Positions 44,370 to 53,923 of a DNA stretch of 64,000 nt are shown here, piece after piece. This DNA is from Tolypothrix sp. PCC 7910. GTDB taxonomy: Bacteria; Cyanobacteriota; Cyanobacteriia; Cyanobacteriales; Nostocaceae. A model generated the notes under the pieces. It did not search any database. It was not told where the DNA came from and saw only the letters and a program-made list of their open reading frames with translations. The stretch is taken from NCBI RefSeq assembly GCF_011769525.1, contig NZ_CP050440.1, forward strand, positions 7,302,001 to 7,366,000. The letters run 5' to 3'. The translations under genes and the position numbers were made by a program. How positions within the stretch are numbered: position 1 is the stretch's first letter; each line of letters begins with the position of its first letter.

Positions 44370-44606
44370 ATGACAATAGAGAACTCACAGCGCCATGAAG
44401 CGCTGGAACTATCTAACCAAGAACTCGATGATATTGCCGGCGGCGCAACTACTACTGATGTGTTCGGGAGAAATCTCAATGCCGAAGATAATCAGCTTGG
44501 TTATGTAGAAATTTATCCAACAGGTGGTATTAAAAGCGTTACCTTTCAACAGAGCTTTTTCTCTGAGCAAGATCTTAAAGAGTTTAAGGAAGCTGGTATT
44601 TCTTAG
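44370..44606 (+). CDS. double-glycine precursor peptide, type D
   Basis: 78 residues from the ATG at 44370, which follows TAAGGAGA; the frame is open 24 bp further up but without a ribosome-binding site. The leader has the common EALELSNQELDDIAGG pattern. The core TTTDVFGRNLNAEDNQLGYV and on shares YPTGGI with the GANGGI of types A-C. Confidence 0.85.
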   Translation: MTIENSQRHEALELSNQELDDIAGGATTTDVFGRNLNAEDNQLGYVEIYPTGGIKSVTFQQSFFSEQDLKEFKEAGIS

Positions 44607-44725
44607 ATTGAATTTCTCAGTTTGAAGGATTGCAGCAGGAGGGTTGATTAACCAAGTTGCTGGCAGGCTCATGGTAATTTCCCTCCGCCTCATTCAACTT
44701 TAACACGTCACATCAAGGAGCTTAT

Positions 44726-45022
44726 ATGTCAGGTGACGAAAATACTCCGAATGATGCAGCCATCGAACTAACGGATGAGGAGTTAGATGAAGTAGCAGGT
44801 GGTTTCAGTATGAAGTTGACATTTGGCAGCTTTTACAAATCGACTATTGGATCTGTCCATGACACATCAGGAAAGTCAAGAGGTTCAACCCACTCGGCGT
44901 TTCAGTCAGAAACAACAGAATCGGCTCTACTCCAACTCACCATCATTGATGCAACAACTAAGGATCTCGAAATTATTGGCGAGTTATTTGGAGATGCATC
45001 TGCACTCGATGGTTCTGCATAA
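44726..45022 (+). CDS. double-glycine precursor peptide, type E
   Basis: 98 residues, with leader AIELTDEELDEVAGG and a core FSMKLTFGSFYKSTIGSVHD and on, rich in Ser and Thr, without Cys. AAGGAG lies upstream of the ATG. It is longer than the other precursors. Confidence 0.85.
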   Translation: MSGDENTPNDAAIELTDEELDEVAGGFSMKLTFGSFYKSTIGSVHDTSGKSRGSTHSAFQSETTESALLQLTIIDATTKDLEIIGELFGDASALDGSA

Positions 45023-45047
45023 ACGGAGTTTTTGAAATCAATGAATC

Positions 45048-45080
45048 GCAGTTGAGCAAGTTTTGTTCAACTGCTTTCTG
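45048..45080 (+). terminator. hairpin between precursor genes E and F
   Basis: GCAGTTGA (45048-45055) pairs with TCAACTGC (45067-45074) and is followed by TTTCTG. A weak terminator or processing site is possible. Confidence 0.35.
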
Positions 45081-45244
45081 AAATTGTTCTGCTGTCAACT
45101 GAAGGATGAAGTATGAAATTACTCCCATAAATAGAAGATGGGTCATGAGCGAGAACAAACTTAATTGTTTCAACTAAAGCTACTTCATTCTTTTTTCTAT
45201 TAATCAATGTTGAATTGCAAATTAGTCATAAAGGAGAAACAATC

Positions 45245-45475
45245 ATGGAAAACGAAAAGGAAATGGAAGCACTTGAGTTAACAGTTGCCGAACTAGCAAC
45301 AATTGCAGGTGGTATAGCTGTTGGTGAACCTTATCCCGGCCAGTATCAGCCTAGCGATATTTATAGCGAAGTGAATGAAGCGATCGCAAAACAGTTAGAG
45401 AATATCAAAATTCCTAATTGGAAAGATAAGTACGAATATTCTCACACTTACAACAGCGAATCATCTGGCGCATGA
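45245..45475 (+). CDS. double-glycine precursor peptide, type F
   Basis: 76 residues from the ATG at 45245 (AAAGGAGA 9 nt upstream). The leader EALELTVAELATIAGG is recognisable, the core GIAVGEPYPGQYQPSDIYS and on is acidic and Tyr-rich, unlike the others. It is the last precursor before the export genes. Confidence 0.82.
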   Translation: MENEKEMEALELTVAELATIAGGIAVGEPYPGQYQPSDIYSEVNEAIAKQLENIKIPNWKDKYEYSHTYNSESSGA

Positions 45476-45639
45476 GAAGTGTTGAGTTTTGAGTTTTGAG
45501 TTCTGAGTATTAATGAGGATTCCTACTCATTACTCGTTACTCACCACTCAGCATTGGTTAAGTGATGGGGAGATTGATCGGTCGTTATTTCTGCACTCCC
45601 CATTTCTCTCCCGTTAGCAGAACAGAAGGAATTTAAATT

Positions 45640-46737
45640 ATGACAGAAGTTCTACTGAAGGAACTCACAAATAGTGATATTGACTGGATATTAGCAACGG
45701 GTCACAGAGAAGAAATTACTGCCGGCACGATTCTCATCCGCCAAGGAGCACCGGTTGATGCACTCTATATTTTACTCGATGGTGCATTGTCTGTTTCTGT
45801 TGCTCAAGCTGACGATAACCCCATTGGTCGAGCATTTGCAGCCTTAGAAGGCGGTGAATTATCAGGACGGGAGATTACAAGACTGACAAATGGGGAAGTG
45901 GTGGGAGAAATGCCTTTCTTAACATCCTACCAGTCTGCAACGACAATTAAAGCTGCGAAAAAGTCTCTAGTGCTGATGGTTCCGCAGCAGGAATTGGTGA
46001 AAAAATTACAAGAAGATATTACCTTTGCGGCTCATTTTTATCGTGCGATCGCAGTTTTACTGGCTCACCGTTTAGAGCAAATTGTCAGCCAAATTGGACA
46101 AAGCACGATTGTACTTTTCCAACCGCAAATTCGCGAGATTTTATTTACATTTGCGGAATTAAGCGATAGCGATATTGGCTGGATGATTGCAGCCGGCGAA
46201 GCTAAGAGAATTATGGCGGGAGAAGTTTTATTCCAAGCTGGACGACCTGTTGATGCATTTTATATTTTATTAGATGGCAAAATGGTGGCTTCCACTGCCG
46301 AAGATGCTAGCAACCCCCTCACTCGAGCCTTTTCTAATTTAGAAAACACAGAAACCATCGAAACAGAATTTGCCAGATTATCGCGCGGTGACATGGTAGG
46401 CGAAACTCCCTTTGTCGAAGCCAGTCCACCACCGATGACAATTCGCGCCATTGAAGATGCGATCGTCCTTTCCATTCCCCGTTGGCGATTAGCGGCAAAA
46501 CTGCTACACGATGTTGGCTTTGCTGCTCGATTCTATCGAGTGTTAGCGATATTGCTAGCAGACAAACAGCAAGGAATTATCAATCGCCTGGGTTACGGCA
46601 GAATTACATATAGCTCTGGTAAATCTTTAGACAGTAATCTCACGTATGAAGATGAACTAAGTTCCGGCTTTTTAGCCCAAGTAACCCTAGCAGGAACGCG
46701 ATTTGATTGGATGTTGAAGCAGTTGAAGGCGAATTGA
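45640..46737 (+). CDS. bacteriocin-transport-associated protein with two cyclic-nucleotide-binding-like domains
   Basis: 365 residues made of two related halves: each has the cNMP-binding beta-barrel pattern (AGTILIRQGAPVDALYILLDG at about 29-49, AGEVLFQAGRPVDAFYILLDG at about 194-214) and a following helix. The phosphate-binding cassette (GEVVGEMPF, GDMVGETPF) lacks the canonical Arg of cAMP/cGMP sites, so ligand binding is doubtful. Proteins of this form are found next to NHLP-type peptide exporters; they have no HTH domain, so they probably regulate or scaffold the transporter. Confidence 0.85.
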   Translation: MTEVLLKELTNSDIDWILATGHREEITAGTILIRQGAPVDALYILLDGALSVSVAQADDNPIGRAFAALEGGELSGREITRLTNGEVVGEMPFLTSYQSATTIKAAKKSLVLMVPQQELVKKLQEDITFAAHFYRAIAVLLAHRLEQIVSQIGQSTIVLFQPQIREILFTFAELSDSDIGWMIAAGEAKRIMAGEVLFQAGRPVDAFYILLDGKMVASTAEDASNPLTRAFSNLENTETIETEFARLSRGDMVGETPFVEASPPPMTIRAIEDAIVLSIPRWRLAAKLLHDVGFAARFYRVLAILLADKQQGIINRLGYGRITYSSGKSLDSNLTYEDELSSGFLAQVTLAGTRFDWMLKQLKAN

Positions 46738-46829
46738 GGGATTGGGGATTGGGGAGATGAGGGAGAAATTCCAATTACCCATTACCCATTACCCTTTCCC
46801 CCATGCCCAATGCCCCATGCCCCATGCCC
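46738..46829. repeat. GGGGATT and CCATTAC/CCCATGC short tandem repeats
   Basis: Heptad-type units in the gap before the HlyD-type gene. They are open in its frame and create a spurious N-terminal extension. Confidence 0.7.
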
Positions 46830-46849
46830 TATTTATATTTGGAGTCACT

Positions 46850-48292
46850 ATGGTTACGGCTCAAAAAAACAATATATTTCGTAAAGAAGCACTGGATCGT
46901 TTATCTTCCCCGGAACGGCTGGATCAATTGATGCAGGTGGTGCAGCCGAAGAAATGGATTCCTTTGGCGGCGTTGGGTTCCTTGGTGGCGGTGGGAGTGG
47001 CTTGGAGTGTTTACGGTCGCATTCCCATTACTGTAAATGGACAAGGGGTGGTAGTTTTCCCTAGTAAGGTTGTGCCTTTTCAGTCTCCGAGTTCTGGGCA
47101 GATTTTGAATTTATTGGTGCGTCCAGGCGATCGCGTTAAGAAAGGACAGGTGATTGCAACTATCGACCAAACAGAATTGCAAGAAAAGCTGGATTTGGCA
47201 CGGGCGAAGCTGTTGCAACTGCAAGAACAAGACCGCAGTGCCAATTCATTGCAAGCGCAACGCACAGTTCTGGATCAGGGTGCAACGCAACAACAGCGTC
47301 AAGCACTGTTACAAAGTTTAGACACTACTAAATCCGTCACGCCAATTCTGCGGGAGAAGGGTTTAGAGTCGATTCGCCAAGAACGGCGGACTTTAGAGCA
47401 ACAGTTGGCAACTACACAAAAGCTAGTCCCGACTTTTCAAGAACGCTTTCAATTACGGCAACAATTACGCCGTGAAGGTGCTGTGTCTAGTGATACCGTA
47501 CTGCAAGCAGAACAGGAATTTCTCAATAGTAAAAGTCGCATTGATGAAATTCAATCACAACTCAAACAACTTGATGTCAAAGAAGCCGATGCCCAAAGGC
47601 AATATTTAGCCAACTTAAACGCTACCAAAGAACTACAAGCCCAGTTAGCAACATTAGATACTAAATTAGCTTCCCAAGCCGAACAAGATTTAGCGATCGC
47701 CACCAATCGTAAAAAAGAAATTCAAGAAACCGAAAGAGCGATCGCGCAATTAAAATCGCAATTAAAAGATAGAAACAAAGTTATTAGCAGCTTCAACGGT
47801 CAAATCTTAGAACTGACGGTTGTTCCCGGACAAAACTTGGAAGAAGGGGCGCGTATTGGCACCATCCAAGCTCAAGATTCCACTGATAAATTAGTGGGAG
47901 TCGCATTCTTCCCAGTCAGTGAAGGTAAAAAGATTCAAAAAGGTATGGAGTTGCAAATCACTCCTTCTACTGTGAAGCGCGAACGCTTTGGCGGAATCGT
48001 CGCCAAGGTAACCAGCGTTTCATCGTTCCCTGTCACCAAAGAAAGTGCATCCAGCGTTGTCGGTGGTGCAGAAATTTTGCAAGGCTTAACCTCCCAAGGG
48101 CCGCAAATTCAAGTCTTCGCTGAACTCGATACAGATCCCTCAACTAAAAGCGGTTTTCGCTGGTCATCTTCAAAGGGGCCAGAAGCCAAAGTCACCTCAG
48201 GAACCACCTCTTCAGTCCGCGTAAAAGTTGACGAACAATCCCCAATTTCCTTTGTCTTCCCCATACTCCGTTCTTGGAGTGGAATGTATTAA
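46850..48292 (+). CDS. HlyD-type secretion adaptor (NHLP bacteriocin system)
   Basis: 480 residues from the ATG at 46850 (GGAG just upstream); the 36 codons before it are tandem repeat. One membrane helix (about 46-66), a biotinyl-lipoyl-like segment FQSPSSGQILNLLVRPGDRV, a long coiled coil (about 120-340, Gln/Leu-rich) and the second lipoyl half (SFNGQILELTVVPGQNLEEG). It would bridge the two ABC transporters and the outer membrane or periplasm. Confidence 0.9.
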   Translation: MVTAQKNNIFRKEALDRLSSPERLDQLMQVVQPKKWIPLAALGSLVAVGVAWSVYGRIPITVNGQGVVVFPSKVVPFQSPSSGQILNLLVRPGDRVKKGQVIATIDQTELQEKLDLARAKLLQLQEQDRSANSLQAQRTVLDQGATQQQRQALLQSLDTTKSVTPILREKGLESIRQERRTLEQQLATTQKLVPTFQERFQLRQQLRREGAVSSDTVLQAEQEFLNSKSRIDEIQSQLKQLDVKEADAQRQYLANLNATKELQAQLATLDTKLASQAEQDLAIATNRKKEIQETERAIAQLKSQLKDRNKVISSFNGQILELTVVPGQNLEEGARIGTIQAQDSTDKLVGVAFFPVSEGKKIQKGMELQITPSTVKRERFGGIVAKVTSVSSFPVTKESASSVVGGAEILQGLTSQGPQIQVFAELDTDPSTKSGFRWSSSKGPEAKVTSGTTSSVRVKVDEQSPISFVFPILRSWSGMY

Positions 48293-48357
48293 TTGGGTGT
48301 TTGTCATTTGTCATTTGTCATTTGCTAATTGGTAATAGTAATTTCTCCCTCGTCCCA

Positions 48358-48394
48358 ATCCCCAGTCCCCAGTCCCCAGTCCCCAATCCCCCCT
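48358..48394. repeat. CCCCAGT short tandem repeat
   Basis: About five 7-bp units before the transporter gene, preceded by TCATTTG units at 48299-48337. Confidence 0.8.
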
Positions 48395-48423
48395 CCCCGA
48401 CAAATCCTTACTGAACACGAATC

Positions 48424-50673
48424 ATGTGGCGAACTCTTCAATCCCAGCTTGGGCTTAGATTAAAAAAAATTCGGCGGCTGATTAGCCCTCCCGATCGCCG
48501 TCGTCGCACTCCTACTCTGTTACAAATGGAAGCGGTGGAATGTGGTGCTGCCGCGTTAGGAATTATTCTTGGTTACTACAATCGCATTGTTCCCTTGGCA
48601 GAACTCCGTCAAGCTTGCGGTGTGTCGCGGGATGGGAGTAAAGCGTCAAATATTCTCAGTGCAGCCCGGATCTATGGGATGCAAGCCAAAGGCTTTAAGG
48701 TCGATTTGGATGGGTTACGTAAACTCGAATGTCCTTATATTATCTTCTGGAATTTTAACCATTTTCTAGTTGTTGAGGGATTTAGCAAAGATAAGATTTA
48801 TCTGAATGATCCGGCTACTGGCCCCCGCACCGTTTCCCCCCAAGAATTTGATCAGTCTTTTACTGGTGTCGTCCTAGTTCTGGAACCCAGCGCAGAATTC
48901 CGCCCAGGTGGACGCAAGCCCAGCCTGACACTAGCTTTATGGGACAGATTGCAGAGTTCGTTGGGTGCTTTGGTTTACTGTGTAATCGCCGGATTATTAT
49001 TAGTAATTCCAGGATTAGCTATTCCTGCCTTTTCGCAAACCTTTGTCGATCATGTCTTAATTGAAGGCAGAAATGATTGGTTGCGTCCCTTAATTCTCGG
49101 CATTATTTTAACTGCTATCTTAAATGGTTTTTTAACTTTACTTCAGTTGCAATTTTTACGCCGTTTAAAAATTAAGCTGGCTGTGGGGATGTCTAGTCGC
49201 TTTTTGTGGCATATTCTCCGCCTACCAGTGAGTTTTTATGATCAACGGTTTGCGGGGGAAATTAGTAACCGGGTTCACCTCAACGATAATTTGGCGAATT
49301 TGCTTTCCGGTAGATTAGCTACCACAGTGATTTCTATTTTCACTGTCGTCTTTTATGGCGCAGTCATGCTGCAATATGATGTTGTTCTGACTTTAATTGG
49401 TATTGCCTTTGTAATTGTCAATATTACCGTGTGGCGCTGGGTTTCTCGGCAACGTGTCGATGCCAATATGCGATTAATGCAAGAACAAGGCAAAGTTAGC
49501 GGTGTAGCCATTTCCGGCTTGCAAAGTATGGAAACCCTGAAGGCTTCAGGGCTAGAATCAGAATTCTTTTCCCGATGGGCTGGCTATTATGCCAAATCGA
49601 TTAACGCCCGTCAGGAAATGGATACTACTAATCAAACTGTCGGTGTTTTACCATCATTTCTCACCTCAATTACCTCAATGCTGTTGCTGGTGGTGGGAGG
49701 GTTGCGGGTAATGGATGGCGTACTCAGTATTGGGATGTTGATTGCCTTTCAAGCCTTAATGCAAAGATTCCTCGAACCTGTGAATAGTTTGGTGAGTCTG
49801 GCTGGTGAACTTCAAGAAATGGAAGGTAACCTCAATCGCCTAGATGATGTTTTACATAATGCGATCGATCCAGCAGTGAGTGAAGAAAAACCCCTACCAG
49901 CAACTTATGATGTACCGAAGGCAAATGTGCGGTTGCAAGGTTATGTGGAACTCCGCAACATCACATTCGGCTATAATCGCTCTGCTGCTCCCTTAATTGA
50001 AAATCTTAATCTTTCACTCAAACCAGGGCAACGTGTGGCGTTAGTTGGTGGTAGTGGTTCTGGTAAATCAACCGTTGCCAAGTTGGTATGTGGATTATAC
50101 GAACCTTGGGCTGGGGAGATTTTATTTGATGGGAAATCGCGAAAAGATATTCCCCGTTCGATTATTAATCATTCACTGGCGCTGGTGGAACAAGATATCT
50201 CGATGTTTGCTGGGAGTGTGCGCGATAATCTCACGCTTTGGGATTCGACGGTACCTTTTAGTAATTTAGTCCGCGCTTGTAAGGATGCAGAGATTCAGGA
50301 TGTAGTGCTTTCTATGCCTGGCGGTTACAATGCTGACTTGGCAGAAGGGGCGACTAACTTAAGTGGGGGACAGCGTCAAAGGTTAGAAATTGCCCGCGCT
50401 TTGGTGAATAATCCGGCAATTTTGGTGATGGATGAAGCTACAAGTGCGCTGGATTCTGAGGCGGAGAAGTTAATCGATCGCAAGTTGCGGGAACGGGGTT
50501 GTACTTGTGTTATTGTTGCCCACCGCTTAAGTACTATTCGCGATTGTGATGAGATTATTGTGTTTGATAAGGGCAAGGTGGTGCAACGAGGTACTCATGA
50601 ACAATTGCAGCAGGTGGAAGGGAAGTATTTGGAGTTGATTCGCAGTGAAGGGGAAGCGGTTGAGGCGGCGTGA
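48424..50673 (+). CDS. C39 peptidase-containing ABC transporter (NHLM/NHLP type)
   Basis: 749 residues. N-terminal C39 peptidase with the complete triad: Cys40 (QMEAVECGAAALG), His113 (NFNHFLVV), Asp129 (LNDPATG). This domain cuts after double glycine, matching the precursor leaders. Then come a six-helix membrane domain (about 180-470) and an ATPase domain with Walker A VGGSGSGKST, signature LSGGQRQRLEIARAL and Walker B ILVMDEATSALD. It both matures and exports the peptides. Confidence 0.95.
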   Translation: MWRTLQSQLGLRLKKIRRLISPPDRRRRTPTLLQMEAVECGAAALGIILGYYNRIVPLAELRQACGVSRDGSKASNILSAARIYGMQAKGFKVDLDGLRKLECPYIIFWNFNHFLVVEGFSKDKIYLNDPATGPRTVSPQEFDQSFTGVVLVLEPSAEFRPGGRKPSLTLALWDRLQSSLGALVYCVIAGLLLVIPGLAIPAFSQTFVDHVLIEGRNDWLRPLILGIILTAILNGFLTLLQLQFLRRLKIKLAVGMSSRFLWHILRLPVSFYDQRFAGEISNRVHLNDNLANLLSGRLATTVISIFTVVFYGAVMLQYDVVLTLIGIAFVIVNITVWRWVSRQRVDANMRLMQEQGKVSGVAISGLQSMETLKASGLESEFFSRWAGYYAKSINARQEMDTTNQTVGVLPSFLTSITSMLLLVVGGLRVMDGVLSIGMLIAFQALMQRFLEPVNSLVSLAGELQEMEGNLNRLDDVLHNAIDPAVSEEKPLPATYDVPKANVRLQGYVELRNITFGYNRSAAPLIENLNLSLKPGQRVALVGGSGSGKSTVAKLVCGLYEPWAGEILFDGKSRKDIPRSIINHSLALVEQDISMFAGSVRDNLTLWDSTVPFSNLVRACKDAEIQDVVLSMPGGYNADLAEGATNLSGGQRQRLEIARALVNNPAILVMDEATSALDSEAEKLIDRKLRERGCTCVIVAHRLSTIRDCDEIIVFDKGKVVQRGTHEQLQQVEGKYLELIRSEGEAVEAA

Positions 50674-50716
50674 GAGGGGGACAAGGGGGATAATTTTTAA
50701 CTCAGAACTCTTGTAC

Positions 50717-50736
50717 AGACGCGATTAATCGCGTCT
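50717..50736. repeat. perfect 20-nt palindrome
   Basis: Identical to the palindrome at 8939-8958. Confidence 0.8.
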
Positions 50737-50770
50737 CTGTAAATGAACTACATCTTTTTTATCTCACGCA

Positions 50771-50798
50771 TAGACGCGGAGCGGCTTCCCGCAGGGTA
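50771..50798. repeat. free-standing palindromic TA...TA element
   Basis: 28 nt, one base different from the insert in the tRNA-Trp T-loop (GCAGGG instead of GAAGGG). It lies between the two transporter genes. Confidence 0.8.
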
Positions 50799-50836
50799 GA
50801 CGCAAAGGCGCAAAGTAAGAATTGAAGAGGGATATT

Positions 50837-53758
50837 ATGTTGGATCAAGTTCGCATTGTTAGCTTGCCGGGAGAATATTATCAAATCAAGGGTAATGAGC
50901 CGATTATTCTGGATGATCCGGAGACTATTTGGGTTGTAAAATCTGGTTCATTGGCAGTATTTGCCATTCCGTTGAAGGAAGGAGTGGCGGAAGGTACTCG
51001 CCGTTATTTGTTTACTACCCGCACCAGACAGGCGATGTTTGGTATTCCTAGCGATTCGCAACCATTACCTTACCAGTTGGTGGCGGTGTCGATTGAGGAA
51101 ACTGAACTTTTAAAGGTTTCGGTAACAGATTTTCGGGAATTTCTTGCTGATGGTCATGGCGAAGCTTTAACTTTAATTGAGGGTTGGATTGAGCAGCTAG
51201 GGCTGGCTTTATCTGTAATTACTCCCCCTGGATTACCGTTTCAAGAAGAAGGGGTACGTTATTTTTCCCTGAGTAATGGGCAAATTTTTCAACCACAGCG
51301 CGAGTTGGTATCTTGGGTACAAATCCAAACTGGTTATGCAACTTGGATGGGGTTTGAGGAACTGTTGATTACAGGGCGATCGCAATTTTTGCCTTTGAGT
51401 GCAGATATGTGGTTTCAAGCTGAGGATATGGTTGAGCTTGAATCTCTCAGTACTGCTGATATTCACGATCCTGATACTCTGCTGGCGGGGATGGCGCACC
51501 TGCATATATATGTTTTGGGGAGCCTGTATCTTTTAGAACAGGAAGAAACTGAGGCAGAAGCCCAACGCTTTCAAGAACGCCAACACCTCAATTCTCAGGT
51601 GATGGAGGAAACGCTGAGTGAGTTAGCTTTTTTACTCAAGCCTGCTGATAGTGGTAATTTTGAGGTAGGAATTGTTAACGATCCCCAGCAAGCTTTGTTG
51701 ATTGCGGCTGGTGCGGTGGCGCGGACTTTGGGTGTAACCATTCGTCCGCCAGCGAAGTCGGAAGATATGAAACGGATTCAAGATCCGCTACAAGCGATCG
51801 CCCGTGCTTCTCGTTTGCGGATGCGAACAATTTCTTTACAAGGTAAGTGGTGGAAGAAAGATAGCGGTGCAATGCTAGCTTACACCTTGGAAGATAATCA
51901 TCCAGTGGCGTTGTTACCTGTATCAGATACCCGCTATGAAATGTTCGATCCCATTAGGCGATCGCGCACACTAATTAATGCGAGAACTGCGGCGAGATTG
52001 GCGCAGACTGGTTACACTTTTTACCGTCCCTTACCAGATAAAGTCCTCAGTACCCTGGACTTGTTAAAGTTTGCCCTGGAAGGACATTACAAGGAATTGA
52101 TGGTTGTCGTGATTGCGGGTGTGGCGACGACTTTATTAGGGATGATTACGCCCCAAGCTACCGCCATCTTAATTGATAGTGCCATTCCTGATGCCGATCG
52201 CGGTTTGTTAGTGCAAATTGCTTTAGGACTTTTGGCTACAGCTTTTGGTAGTACGCTGTTTCAATTAGCTCAAGGTTTCGCCATTATGCGGGTAGAAACC
52301 TTTGCTGATGCTACTACCCAAGCGGCAGTTTGGGATCGGCTGTTGAATTTGAAAGCTTCGTTTTTCCGTAAGTTCTCAATCGGGGATTTAAATTCACGGG
52401 TAAGTGCAGTAAGTCAAATTCGCCAAAGGCTGAGTAGTACGGTTTTAAGAAGTATATTTACCAGCTTATTTGCATTATTAAATTTAGGATTACTGTTTTA
52501 TTACAACGGTTCCCTAGCGTTAATTGCTTTAGTTGTAGCGCTGGTGAATATTGGTGTAACTTTATTTTCCGGCATTTCTACCCTGCGGAAAGTCCGCCCC
52601 TTACTAGAATTACAAGGGCAACTTTTAGGGGTGATGGTGCAGTTAATTAACGGTGTTACTAAATTAAGAGTTGCTGGTGCTGAAGCCCGCGCCTTTGCTT
52701 TTTGGGGTAAACAATATAGTCAGCAAATTAAATGGATGCTGAGTACCCAAAATATTGAGGATATTGTGGCGGTAATTAATAAAATTCTGCCAGCATTAAC
52801 CACAGCTTGTTTATTTTGGTTTGCCACCAGTTTAATTCAGGAATCCCAATCAGGTAGTTTATCTACAGGTGTATTCTTAGCCTTTAATGCCGCATTTGGT
52901 ACTTTTATTGGTGGTGCTACTAGTCTCAGCAGTACAGTTGTAGATGTGCTACAAATCGTACCATTGTGGGAACGCGCACAGCCGATTTTGGCAGCCAAAC
53001 CAGAAGTAGATACAGAAAAAGCTGATCCTGGGCGACTTTCTGGGCGGGTAGTAGTAGATCATGTGATTTTCCGCTATCGCGATGACGGGCCTTTGACCTT
53101 AGATGATGTTAGTATTCACGCTGAACCCGGAGAATTTATCGCCTTTGTGGGTGCTTCTGGGAGTGGAAAATCAACTTTGTTCCGCTTATTACTGGGGTTT
53201 GATGCGCCAGAATCAGGGACAATTTACTTTGATGGTCAAGATTTAGCTGGGTTAAATGTCCATGCAGTCCGCCGACAATTAGGTGTGGTGATGCAAAATA
53301 GCCGCTTAACATCTGCATCGATCTTTGAAAATATCGCCAGTGGTGCGACAATCACAATGGATGAAGCCTGGGAAGCAGCGCGGATGGCTGGCTTTGCTGA
53401 AGATATTGAATCCATGCCAATGGGAATGCACACCGTAATTAGTGAAGGTGGTAGCAACCTTTCCGGCGGACAACGCCAGCGTTTATTAATTGCGCGATCG
53501 CTCGTTTTAAAACCCAAAATCCTGCTATTTGATGAAGCCACCAGCGCTTTAGATAACCGCACCCAAGCAATTGTCAGCCAAAGTTTAGAACGGTTAAAGG
53601 TGACAAGAATTGCGATCGCCCACCGTCTCAGTACCATTCGCAACGCTGATCGCATCTATGTATTCCAAAATGGCCGTGTAGTTCAAGAAGGTAGTTTTCA
53701 TCAACTCGCCAACCAACCAGGACTCTTTGCTCAACTCATGGCGCGACAAAAACTTTAG
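50837..53758 (+). CDS. second ABC transporter of the export system (NHLM type, no C39 domain)
   Basis: 973 residues from the ATG at 50837, with GAAGAGG upstream. A large N-terminal part (about 1-410) begins with a cupin/cNMP-like stretch (EPIILDDPETIWVVKSGSLAVF) and has no catalytic Cys, in contrast to the first transporter. A membrane domain (about 420-720) and an ATPase domain follow, with GASGSGKST, LSGGQRQRLLIARSL and ILLFDEATSALD. Pairing with the C39 transporter suggests a heterodimer or two-step export. Confidence 0.93.
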   Translation: MLDQVRIVSLPGEYYQIKGNEPIILDDPETIWVVKSGSLAVFAIPLKEGVAEGTRRYLFTTRTRQAMFGIPSDSQPLPYQLVAVSIEETELLKVSVTDFREFLADGHGEALTLIEGWIEQLGLALSVITPPGLPFQEEGVRYFSLSNGQIFQPQRELVSWVQIQTGYATWMGFEELLITGRSQFLPLSADMWFQAEDMVELESLSTADIHDPDTLLAGMAHLHIYVLGSLYLLEQEETEAEAQRFQERQHLNSQVMEETLSELAFLLKPADSGNFEVGIVNDPQQALLIAAGAVARTLGVTIRPPAKSEDMKRIQDPLQAIARASRLRMRTISLQGKWWKKDSGAMLAYTLEDNHPVALLPVSDTRYEMFDPIRRSRTLINARTAARLAQTGYTFYRPLPDKVLSTLDLLKFALEGHYKELMVVVIAGVATTLLGMITPQATAILIDSAIPDADRGLLVQIALGLLATAFGSTLFQLAQGFAIMRVETFADATTQAAVWDRLLNLKASFFRKFSIGDLNSRVSAVSQIRQRLSSTVLRSIFTSLFALLNLGLLFYYNGSLALIALVVALVNIGVTLFSGISTLRKVRPLLELQGQLLGVMVQLINGVTKLRVAGAEARAFAFWGKQYSQQIKWMLSTQNIEDIVAVINKILPALTTACLFWFATSLIQESQSGSLSTGVFLAFNAAFGTFIGGATSLSSTVVDVLQIVPLWERAQPILAAKPEVDTEKADPGRLSGRVVVDHVIFRYRDDGPLTLDDVSIHAEPGEFIAFVGASGSGKSTLFRLLLGFDAPESGTIYFDGQDLAGLNVHAVRRQLGVVMQNSRLTSASIFENIASGATITMDEAWEAARMAGFAEDIESMPMGMHTVISEGGSNLSGGQRQRLLIARSLVLKPKILLFDEATSALDNRTQAIVSQSLERLKVTRIAIAHRLSTIRNADRIYVFQNGRVVQEGSFHQLANQPGLFAQLMARQKL

Positions 53759-53883
53759 ATTTGGTGAACAAAAAGAGCAGGGGGAGATGGGAAGTGCCTT
53801 GCCCTGGCAATTATCTGTACTTCAACAACTGGAAATAAGCTGTATATAATCCTTGAGAAAGGTTCCTCAACCCGATGGACTTG

Positions 53884-53903
53884 CTACTGTTACATAACAG
53901 TAG
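53884..53903. repeat. 9-bp inverted repeat
   Basis: CTACTGTTA / TAACAGTAG in the gap between the transporter and the hydrolase genes. No T-run, so probably not a terminator. Confidence 0.5.
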
Positions 53904-53923
53904 AAGCAATTTACCAAGTCATC

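Noticed and set aside
46742-46849. N-terminal extension of the HlyD-type adaptor
   Set aside because: Made of heptad repeats; GGAG and ATG at 46844-46852 give a proper start.
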